14,238 bases of DNA from Baffinella frigidus. Lineage: Eukaryota > Cryptophyceae > Cryptomonadales > Baffinellaceae. A model generated the notes under the pieces. That model had not been told where the DNA came from. It ran no database searches and was given only the letters and a program-made list of their open reading frames with translations. Numbering within the stretch: the stretch's first letter is position 1; every line of letters begins with the position of its first letter. The translations under genes and the position numbers were made by a program. The stretch lies in the NCBI GenBank assembly GCA_026770585.1, contig MU646580.1, forward strand, positions 355,156-369,393, given 5' to 3'. Shown here in pieces: positions 8,001 to 14,183 of this stretch.

Positions 8001-11000
8001 GGGTTCGTAACGAAAAGGAGCTCAATTCCGGCAACAAAATGCCTTTTTACCCCGGTGTGTCGAGAGAAGGTGTGATGCTGGTAGGTACCGTTCCTCAAGG
8101 CTCATACACTATTGCATCACTCAACTCAAGGCTTAAGGGCCTATCTAGGACCCGAATGAAGAGTAATACAGAAGAGAAGCAGAAGTACCAGTGCGGACGA
8201 TGGTGCACTCGATGCCGGCAGCCTCCGCGGCCGCCTTGGTCGCCTCCTCAGCAGCGTACCTGCGTTTCGAATCAACCCGCCAATTCTTTTATCGTTTCGA
8301 ATCAAACCGCCAATTATTTTATTTGTCGGATCAGACAACTGCAGGTTTCGGAAACAGCTTTGACAGAAACGACTCCCCCCCGATTTTGGAAACACTTGTG
8401 ACAGGAAACGATTTGGTTCCACCGCCGCCGCCTTGGTCGCCTCCTCCGCAGCATACCTTCAAAGGCAAACCCGCTGAAATTAGGGTAGTTGAGCCTACGG
8501 TATTGACTACGGTAGGCCGTAGGACGGTCCTAGCGCTCCTACGAGAAACCCGGGCCTAGCCTCCTCCGCTGCGTACCTGCGTTTCGTAGCAAAGAGCCAA
8601 TTATTTTGTTACACGATTCCCCGGATGAGTCGGTGCCCCACCGTCGGACCAGACCAGCATCACTGCCGGTTTCGGAAACACCATTGACAGGAATACCCCC
8701 CCCCCCATTTCGGAAACAATCATGACAGGAAAAAAATGGTTCAGCGGGGCAGCAGTGAAGAGTGCTCAGAATGTTCAGTCCTGCCCTCCAACGCGAGGAC
8801 GCCTTCAGTCAACAATTCCACAGTCCCTCATAACCAAACGCCACAAATAACTCACGCACATAAAAAAGAAAGGGGCAAACGACGTTGGTGGTGCTCACCA
8901 CTCCTCGAGCTTGTTGAAGGGGTTGATCTTCCGCATAAACTCGTCACGCCGCTCCACGCCAACCTGCTCCAGGAAGCGCCGATCGATCACGCCCGAATCA
9001 CCGCACGGAGAAATCTCAGAGTGATTTCTGATTTCACGCCCGAATCACCGCAAGGAGAGATCTCAGAGAGATTTCAGATTTCTGGATTTATTAGAGAGGA
9101 TTGAGAGGATAGTCAAGCTGCAGTGCCTGCTGGCAGGCCGTGCGATGCAGCCTCCCCGCCTTAGCATGGACAAACACGTGGGGAACGTTCCGGGGCGGAA
9201 AGGGGAGGCACCCTTGAAAGGTAGACGATTTTCTTGATCCCGACGAGGCTCTTAATCAGAACCGTCATCTGCCGAGAGGGAGAGGGAGGGAGGGAGAGAG
9301 AGAGAGAGCGAGAGAGTGTGAGAGAGCGTCAGTTGCAAGCCCTCGTATCATCTACGCATTCATTTGCGTGTCATGCCACAGGAAACCATCACTGCCTGAG
9401 GATTCCGACCCTACGGCGCGCAAGAGGGGGATATGTCACTGGTGGGGCGCATATACCGTCGGGACACAGGGCACATTGCCCTGTTTGTGGCACAGGACCC
9501 ACAGAGCGTAAGTTGCTCAAGCTTCAGTCCGTAAAACATTTAATTCCTGCCGCTTTACACTCAAGTTCTCTGCGATTCTTTCGGTCACAAGCATCAACCG
9601 CGCCCGGGTGATCAGGGTGCGAAAAAGCAGAAGCAGGAGGTGTAGACAAGCTGGACCCTGCGCGGGCAGGCGCCTGGTAAGATAGAAAGAAAAAATTGGG
9701 GCATCTGGTCACCCGGTAGGGGATCTCCGACGGTGCGCGGGAGAGGGAGGGAGGGAGGGAGGGAAGGAGGGAGAGAGGGAGAGAGGGAGAGGGGGGCGGG
9801 GAGAGGGGAGAGGGGGGGGCACCTGGTCACCCGCTACGGGGATCTCCGACGCCACCACACACCCGTCCACGCTCTGCCGGGGGGGCTTCATCAGTATCAG
9901 TAACTAACTAATCTTAATACTGCACACATGCAGGATCGTTTGTCGATTTCTGATCAGCCCTCCCGTGGGGTGTCTCCAAAGGGGCGGTTCAGCCACCAGC
10001 CACCAAGTGAGACAAAACAAAAGTTGCTTTCCCCTGCAAAACCTCAGGGTTTAGTCTGCAGGTGAAATCAACGTTGACGATTTTTCGATTTGGTTGGCTT
10101 GTGGTGGTTGGTGGAGTGCCGCAGACATCCCAAGCACCCAGGGTCTTTCGCAGAGCAGCTGTTTCCGGCAGGGCCTTTCATCAATGCGGTGTGCGCGGCG
10201 GTGAGGTGTGTGGTGCCCGTGGTGTGGCTCGCTGCCGGCGGGGAACACGGAGCTCTGCCTCACTCGGGTTGACTGATCGTTTTCACTCCAAAAGTTCACG
10301 GATTTGCACCAAAACCCCGGGCCACCAAAACCCCACCAAAACCCAATTGACTTGCGGTCTCCAAACCGCGTAAGGCAGAGCTGGAACCAAAGCGCGTGCG
10401 GCAGAGCTGGAACACGCGGGGAGCACTTACGGGAAGCTCGGAGACGAAGGTCGCAGAGGGGGGGAGGCTCTTGGAGCCCTGCCCGTCGATTGGGTACTTG
10501 ATCTTTGCGATGCTGTTGTCGAACTCCGGAGAGACCTGTGGTAGGGTGGAGGGTTCATATGATGTACTTGTGAAGTGTGTATGATATTGCGGGTGTAGCT
10601 CTTGTTCGGGAGAGGTTCCAACGTCCCATATCAACCCGCGGCGTTCCCCCTGTGCCCTGCCCCTCTCCGCTGAAGCACCCGACGCACGGGCCTCACCTAT
10701 GCGTGGAACAGCACAACACTGCCCCTGCAGCACGCAGCCCTCTGTCACTCGGCCAGGGCGACCCAGGGTGGGAGGTGCCAGGGTTCACATGACCTCCACG
10801 AGAGCCTTGAACGGCCCCTTCTCCATGGTACGGAGCCTGGTTCAGGGTTTAGGGTTCAGGGTTTAGAGATTCGGGTTTCGGGTTTGGGGTTTCGGGTTCC
10901 GGGTTTCGGGTTTCGGGTTTCGGGTTTCGGCTTTCGGGATTCGAGTTCAGGGCTTAGAGTTTAGGGGATTTAGGGTTTACAGGCACGTCCCGGTGCGGTC

Positions 11001-11375
11001 GAACGCCCCGTAGACCACGACCTTTCCACTCTGCCGGCCCACGGGAGGTCAGCACGCGCGTCAACCTCTCAGGTTCCGGATCGTGTTGACTTGGCTTGGG
11101 ATTAGTTGTGCGGGGTGGCGTGGGCCCCGGACCCGACCTGGATGGCCATATGTGCCCCAGCAGCGCCACCGCGCTGCAGCATCCGGGGCTGGGCGACGGG
11201 GAGGAAGCAGGATCCTGCATTGGGATTTCGGGGGGGTCAGGGTCTTTATCCTCTCCCTCAATAATCAATAATCCCAATCTCCTCTTTTTCGACACTTCAA
11301 GTGGTGGGAGGGGAGGTTGCCTGGCGCCGCCATGGCCAGGAGGCACGCGGCCGCGAGGATCTGGGGACTGTGCAT
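5093..11375 (-). CDS. Plastid-targeted atypical SDR / NAD(P)-binding Rossmann protein, 13 exons, complete
   Basis: Exons in transcript order: 11375-11321, 11214-11138, 11030-10981, 10836-10794, 10535-10431, 9873-9838, 9268-9212, 8963-8899, 8259-8189, 7893-7820, 7463-7398, 6919-6854, 5194-5093. They total 867 bases, 288 residues plus TAG, and all twelve junctions are phase-consistent. Residues 1-18 (MHSPQILAAACLLAMAAP) look like a signal peptide. FLPVAQPRMLQRGGAAG then follows, a Phe-led transit-like segment, which suggests import into a complex plastid. The Rossmann start is GKVVVYGAFDRTG, where the family usually has GATGxTG. Later family blocks: VDGCVVAS (residues ~111-118), IKKIVYLSRVGV, NPFNKLEEWYAAEEATK, GIECTIVRTG, a DAPLVHVVS strand, and C-terminal DEWAAAFSQAK. 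Atypical SDRs bind NAD(P) and include reductases and regulatory proteins; the substrate cannot be told. An extra microexon in the sixth intron cannot be excluded. Confidence 0.87.
5246..5312. repeat. 19-base minisatellite, about 3.5 copies
   Basis: The unit GGAAAAGGCTCCCTCGTAT repeats at 5246, 5265 and 5284 (one G-to-T change) with a partial copy at 5303. The spacing is exactly 19 bases. Confidence 0.9.
5338..5590. repeat. Purine-rich (pyrimidine-rich on the sense strand) intronic tract
   Basis: Runs of GGAGAGG / GAGGGAGGG on plus become CCCTCTCC on the transcribed sense. The tract includes two related blocks, each a GGTAGGACA motif followed by TTCTCTTCTC and CTCAGGAG (near 5380-5410 and 5534-5565). 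Homopurine-homopyrimidine DNA like this can form unusual structures. No gene is seen. Confidence 0.6.
5645..5748. mobile_element. Family-A MITE-like element
   Basis: The ends TATCCCTTAAGTGG and CCACTTAAGAGATA are inverted repeats with one mismatch over 14 bases. The core CATACGCCCTACCGTAGGGC plus CTGCCTAGGAC is the reverse orientation of the core in the neighbour at 5780-5882. It is 104 bp and noncoding, and it sits immediately after a GTGTGGGCAGGG motif. Confidence 0.7.
5780..5882. mobile_element. Family-A MITE-like element, opposite orientation to its neighbour
   Basis: The ends ATCCCTCAAGTGGCC and GGCCACTTACGGGAT match in inverse with two mismatches over 15 bases. The core is AGGTCCTAGGGCCCTACGG then GGGCGTATGCGCCTACTGG. 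An internal palindrome CCGTCAAATTTGACGG lies at 5798-5813. It follows directly after another GTGTGGGCAGGG motif. Confidence 0.7.
5912..6125. repeat. ~79-base tandem repeat, 2.7 copies
   Basis: Copies start at 5912, 5991 and 6070. Each carries CGCGGGG-TGCCC, a TGTGGTTCT-like block, GTTATTGACACCAACATGACC and TTACCAT in order; the third ends early at GACACTAGG. Similarity between the first two copies is high by eye. Confidence 0.85.
6518..6623. mobile_element. Family-A MITE-like element
   Basis: The ends GTATCCCTTAAGTGACC and GGGCACTTGAGGGGTAC are imperfect inverted repeats (about 14 of 17). The core CAGGTCCTAGGGCCCTACCG and GTATGAGCCTACTGG is in the same orientation as at 5780-5882. It is 106 bp. 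Confidence 0.68.
6701..6804. mobile_element. Family-C inverted-repeat element (CCTAAGTCAACT ends)
   Basis: CCTAAGTCAACT at 6701 pairs with AGTTCACTTGAGG at 6792-6804. The left part, including a flank from 6664 (GGACTAGGC, ACTGCAC), is clearly homologous to 13576-13648 in another gene. The shared stretch contains CCCCTGA, AGCCA and GCCTTAAGT. The right side has diverged between copies. Confidence 0.55.
6938..7312. repeat. Telomere-like array in an SDR intron (G-rich on plus, C-rich on sense)
   Basis: A long degenerate run changes unit along its length: GGGTTTAGG near 6940-7060, about eleven GGGGTTT units at 7057-7131, then GGTTTAT units at 7180-7262, then TTCAGGG variants. It fills most of the intron 6920-7397. 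Because the gene is on the minus strand, its RNA would carry CCCAAAC / CCCTAAAC. Confidence 0.88.
7464..7819 (-). other. SDR intron containing a family-A element
   Basis: Apart from the family-A element at 7697-7796 this 356-base intron shows no recognisable feature. The element ends 24 bases from the next donor, the tightest insertion to a splice site in the window. Confidence 0.5.
7697..7796. mobile_element. Family-A MITE-like element
   Basis: The ends GTATCCCTCAAGTTCCC and GGGCACTTCAGGGAC are imperfect inverted repeats. The core GTAGGCTCATACGCCGTAGG, GGACCTGCCTAGGACC has the orientation of 5645-5748. It also holds TTGGGGCCAATTTTGACCCC. It is about 100 bp. Confidence 0.62.
7925..8006. repeat. 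Degenerate GTTTTGG/GGGTTTG tract in an SDR intron
   Basis: A G/T-rich run on plus ends in three GGGTTTG units near 7985-8005. It is read as C/A-rich in the sense strand of the minus-strand gene, like the other telomere-like arrays. Confidence 0.7.
8230..8742. repeat. Duplicated exon-edge and intron segment (three edge copies)
   Basis: The start of the exon 8259-8189 (YAAEEATKAAA) and its acceptor recur upstream. 8427-8457 repeats 8230-8260 with two or three changes. 8559-8582 repeats the first 15 or so exon bases plus the acceptor CGAAACGCAG exactly. The flanking intron is duplicated too: a GGTTTCGGAAACA...TTGACAG block followed by a C run and GGAAACA...TGACAGGAAA occurs at 8344-8410 and 8681-8732. 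Only the copy at 8189-8259 gives the full family sequence and the correct phase-1 exit. Confidence 0.78.
8988..9083. repeat. 47-base tandem duplication upstream of an SDR exon
   Basis: CACGCCCGAATCACCGCA begins at 8988 and again at 9035. Each copy continues with GGAGARATCTCAGAG and ATTTC. It lies in the intron 8964-9211, starting about 25 bases from the acceptor. The rest of that intron to 9211 shows nothing else. Confidence 0.8.
9276..9325. repeat. GA-rich tract forming a long polypyrimidine run before an acceptor
   Basis: GAGAGGGAGAGGGAGGGAGG and following GA repeats on plus read as CTCTCTCCCTCCC on minus, ending nine bases or fewer from the acceptor CTCGGCAG of the exon 9268-9212. It therefore probably serves as the polypyrimidine tract. 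Confidence 0.65.
9326..9700 (-). other. Part of the SDR sixth intron without an accepted exon
   Basis: Positions 9457-9480 could form a 24-base phase-0 microexon on minus (peptide GNVPCVPT, acceptor AAACAG, donor GTATAT). The joined protein is in frame without it, and no family motif supports it, so it is left out of the gene model. A second AG-flanked stretch near 9613-9678 has no matching donor. Confidence 0.3.
9701..9851. repeat. Duplicated exon 3' edge flanking a GA-rich tract
   Basis: 9701-9732 and 9819-9851 are near-identical (GCAYCTGGTCACCCG...GGGGATCTCCGACG). The right copy holds the last 14 bases of the SDR exon 9873-9838 plus its donor and 19 intron bases. The left copy has lost the donor GT (CCCGGTAGGGGAT against CCCGCTACGGGGAT). 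Between them lies a GAGGGAGG simple repeat. Confidence 0.75.
9874..10430 (-). other. SDR intron without recognised elements
   Basis: No MITE is seen in these 557 bases. There is a short plus-strand run of CCACCAAAACCCC units (10321-10345) and a duplicated pair near 10370-10412 (GGCAGAGCTGGAAC, twice). A plus-strand frame through 10120-10270 is hydrophobic but lacks consistent splice signals. Confidence 0.4.
10845..10979. repeat. Telomere-like array filling the third SDR intron
   Basis: GGGTTTAGGGTTCAGGG, then six or more GGGTTTC units (10876-10930), then TTTAGGG again occupy nearly all of the 144-base intron between exons 10981-11030 and 10794-10836. The splice donor itself (GTAAAC on minus) is made of the array sequence GTTTAC. 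Confidence 0.85.
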
Positions 11376-12358
11376 GGTGCTCTCTAGATCGAAGTTTGTA
11401 CACGGCCTCTGCCCAGGCTGCACCGCGGGCAAATCTGACGTGAAGGCTTTCTATTTGTACTGGATGTCTGCACTTAAATCCTTTTAAGGACACGCAGTAC
11501 CAGGGTTTGGTCGTGACTGTCTTATTTCTCGTTTTCGGCCCATAAAGTCCCCATAAAATGGCCATGGCGCATGGAAGGAGTGTGTAACCTCCGCCGCGAC
11601 ATATGGTGCTTCGCTCGAAGAGCACCTGGGGGTGGGGGATCAAGCTGGAGGTGCTTTTGATCTTTCTGGCGGCGGCGGACAGCAACACCGCCCATCCTCC
11701 CAATGCTATCCTCCGGTCTGTGGCCCAAGTCTCGGATCCTCCGCGTGGGCCGAATCCCCCGCGCACGCTCCGCGATACGCCGACGCTACCCAAAGTGGGT
11801 CTGGATGACCACCATCCACCACCCGGTGCTGGTGACGCGGAACGCCGGGCGACGCGCCGTTCGTGGAGGGGTCCTGCGTGGATCCCTGTTCTAGTGCCTC
11901 GATCTGTACCGGGCCCCAGGATGTTTGTTGGAAGCGGTGGGGGGAGGAACGGATGGCTCCCGGCACGGATGCCCGTGCGGATGCCGCTTCTCCCTGGGGC
12001 GTTCGGCAGGGAGCTGCGGCTGCAGAAGGGCGCGGGTGCGCGGATGGCGGAGAGTGACAGGTCGGGGCGTAGTGGGGAAGATGTCCAGGAGAAGACGGGG
12101 GGCAATGCGGAGGGAACGCGCGAATGGTTGATGTCGCGGATCTTTCCTTCGAGCGCGGCCGCAGGCATGGCCCTCACTGGTTGGGTAGCGAGCGCGACTG
12201 AGTGGATTGAATTAGGGGGCCGATCTGTCTAACCTCTCCTCCATTGCGGAGCCGTGAATTCCTCGCCACTGAACTACACCCACCCTCGCATGCAACTTCC
12301 TCACACCGAAGTCCCCACTTGTGGGCTTCTTCCCGCCTCCCCCCCCGTCTCTTGCCAG
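11376..12358. promoter_or_regulatory. GC-rich spacer upstream of the SDR gene, probably divergent promoter region
   Basis: The SDR start codon is at 11375-11373 (minus). Between it and the plus-strand exon at 12359 I find no exon with convincing borders. Long open frames cross the stretch on both strands (11603-12232 plus, 10954-12177 minus), but they are Arg/Pro/Gly-rich with no motifs, typical of GC-rich noncoding DNA. The AT-richer stretch at 11450-11570 is the best candidate for the SDR core promoter and 5' UTR. A first exon of the plus-strand gene may be hidden here. Confidence 0.35.
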
Positions 12359-14177
12359 CAAGCTAGTACCATGCCCCGCTCCCGTCCATAACTCTGACTT
12401 GCCCGTCCGGGAATCAGGCGGGGCTCCAACATCCTCTCTTGAGGGGCGGCCCAGCGTCGACGCACCCCCATCGGACACGTCGGGAGGCGCCGGCGCGTCC
12501 GATGTGGAGGCGAGCGAGGAGGAGAGCTCGAGCGAGGCGAGCGAGGCGAGCGAGGCGAGCGAGGCGACCGAGGCGAGCGAGAGCGAGAGCGCGCGGGAGT
12601 CTGTCGAGCGGCTGCTCAAGGGCATGGTCAAGGTGGGCGTCGCGACCGGGGGACTCTCGGAGGAGGACCGTGCCTTGGAGGTCATTTTTCCCCGCCCGCA
12701 GCGCCCGCAACGCCCCCACACCTTTTTTCATGGGTGTTGAAGGCGCCCGTATCCCGCGCGTGCATCACGTTTCCATCTCACGTTTCCGCCCGTGCGACAT
12801 CCGACCCGGGAAACGCCTCCAATCGAGGGAGAGGGTCTAGCTTTGCCTCAGTCGAATTGATCGACTATTCTCAAGTTGACGAGCGAGGAGGAGAGCTCGA
12901 CTATTCTCAAGTTGACGGTTCTGGTTGTGCAGCACACATCCGTCAACGTTAGCGCGAAAAACAGCCCGGTCTCCCCACAATGGTGAGACCAAATCAGACA
13001 GAGACCGATCTAGAGGGCTTGACTGTGAAGAAGGTAACCGCGCTCGGGGCACGCACACGTACAGGAGTGGCAATCGTGGAAGCACACGGACGTGGATCTT
13101 GGGACGCTGCCAGGACCATCGCCCGAACCGGTGCTTCCGGCAGAAGATGTCCCACCCTCCCCCAAAACCCACACCCACCACCCACCAGAAGCCAACTATA
13201 TCGAGGGGTTCAAAAAGTGCGATTCCTAGGGAAAGGTACACCTCAGAAGTGTACCTCCCAGGGGATTTCACCATTCTCAGATCGGGGTGAATAGTTCACT
13301 TCAGGTGGCTGGCGGACCCCCCCCCCCCCCGTCCCTGCGAGGTTGTCCGTGTTTCCTCCAACAAGATGCCCCCCCCTCCCCCACACCCCTGCCTCTGGGG
13401 ACCGCGTGGGATGTCCCGAGTGACCTCCCCGTTTTAGTCGAGCACTCGGATTTCCCTTGGCTGGTGTTTCGAATACCGGGCCTCCAAATACTTGTATCAA
13501 CTTGTATCAAGTTGTATCAAGTATTTGGAGGCCCACTATTCGAAACGTCCTTGCGAGATTGTCCGTGTTTCCTCGGGACTAGGCGACTGCACTCGGAGTC
13601 AGAACATTTCGCCTAAGTCAACTCCCCCTGAAAGCCAGCGCCTTAAGTCAAATGCCGGGCCTGGGACCCGGGTCCATCTAAACGAAAACAGGGGAAAGTT
13701 GACTTAGGTGAGCTGGTTGACTTAGCTGAAATCTTGTGGCTTGGAGTGGACTGGGATGCCTCGAGGTCCCACGCCTCCTCAAACCCAGTGTCCTGTCTCT
13801 CTCACTTCCATACCAAAAACAAATACAATCTGTGCCCCCCCGATCCCTGATCCCAAAAACACATCAGTGCCCCCCCCTGATGGCACGCGCGGGGCAGGAC
13901 AATCTCTGTACCCCCCCTGACCCCAGCTGTGCACCCCCTAGTGGGCGTGACGTTTTGCTTCTACATACACCCATCGGAGTGTACTTGGGCTAGAGCCCCT
14001 ACGTCTCGTCCTACCTCTCCACGTGGCGTGTAGCGGTCGTGTGTGTCAAACAAAATAAACCTGCTCCTCCCCCCCCCCGATGCAGGACGAGTTCTGGTCG
14101 TACGACCGTGCGTTCGTTGAGGAGGTGGAGGAGCCACCCGCGACTGCGGGTGCGGCCGCGTGGCCGTACCAGATGGG
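12359..14177 (+). CDS. Partial unidentified plus-strand gene with acidic Ser/Glu/Ala repeat
   Basis: I do not recognise it. The first likely exon, 12359-12680, follows an excellent polypyrimidine acceptor (CCCCCCGTCTCTTGCCAG). It encodes a Pro/Ser-rich part, an acidic low-complexity run of about six SEA-type units, then a helical RESVERLLKGMVKVGVATGG-LSEEDRALE. A possible small exon, 12998-13033 (TETDLEGLTVKK, donor GTAACC), keeps phase 0 but has a poor acceptor. The exon 14086-14177 is the best supported: acceptor CCCCCGATGCAG, peptide DEFWSYDRAFVEEVEEPPA... ending in WPYQM, and a phase-2 donor GTGCGT. The gene continues beyond the window. The acidic run suggests a disordered linker in a nuclear or regulatory protein, but this is inference. 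The 12681 donor (GTCATT) is weak, and the frame otherwise stays open to about 12737. Confidence 0.5.
12861..12917. repeat. Direct repeat enclosing a copied exon fragment
   Basis: TCGACTATTCTCAAGTTGACG occurs at 12861 and 12897 (21 bases, exact). The bases between them, with one repeat edge, spell CGAGCGAGGAGGAGAGCTCG. That is identical to part of the upstream exon at 12511-12530. The whole lies in the intron after 12680. Confidence 0.75.
13466..13546. repeat. Large hairpin: 29-base inverted arms, 23-base loop
   Basis: The left arm 13466-13494 (GTTTCGAATA..GGGCCTCC..) pairs with the right arm 13518-13546 with two mismatches in 29. The loop is built of TTGTATCAA units. It is flanked by 23-base direct repeats starting TGCGAGRTTGTCCGTG at 13336-13358 and 13552-13574, with one difference. 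Confidence 0.85.
13612..13708. mobile_element. Family-C inverted-repeat element, second copy
   Basis: CCTAAGTCAACT at 13612-13623 pairs perfectly with AGTTGACTTAGG at 13697-13708, and the adjacent C run with GGGG. A second TTGACTTAG follows at 13717. The left half matches 6664-6737 in the SDR gene intron. It is 97 bp and noncoding. Confidence 0.65.
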
Positions 14178-14183
14178 GTGCGT

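Larger units (their letters stand above)
13034..14085. other. Intron of the last plus-strand gene, repeat-rich
   Basis: This stretch carries a 23-base hairpin at 13234-13256 (AGGTACAC / GTGTACCT), a 23-base direct repeat (13336 and 13552), a large hairpin (13466-13546), a family-C element (13612-13708) and loose C-run repeats (GTGCCCCCCC-CTGA type, 13830-13945). No further exon is convincing. Confidence 0.5.

Noticed and set aside
9457-9480. 24-base phase-0 microexon on minus (GNVPCVPT)
   Set aside because: The borders are plausible, but the SDR frame and family order work without it, and such short AG...GT windows occur by chance.
9234-9611. 125-codon plus frame with an ERERERE run
   Set aside because: It is the translation of the GA-rich polypyrimidine tract, read antisense across an SDR exon.
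10120-10270. Hydrophobic plus-strand frame (FAEQLFPAGPFINAVCAAV...)
   Set aside because: It lies in an SDR intron on the opposite strand, no phase-compatible neighbours were found, and no family was recognised.
10954-12177. 407-codon open frame on the minus strand
   Set aside because: It crosses the first three SDR exons in a different frame, is rich in Arg/Pro/Gly/Ser without motifs, and lies in GC-rich DNA where long chance frames are expected.
11603-12232. 209-codon plus frame as a first exon of the downstream gene
   Set aside because: No donor fits the phase-2 entry of the exon at 12359, and the composition and overlap with equally long antisense frames suggest a chance frame.
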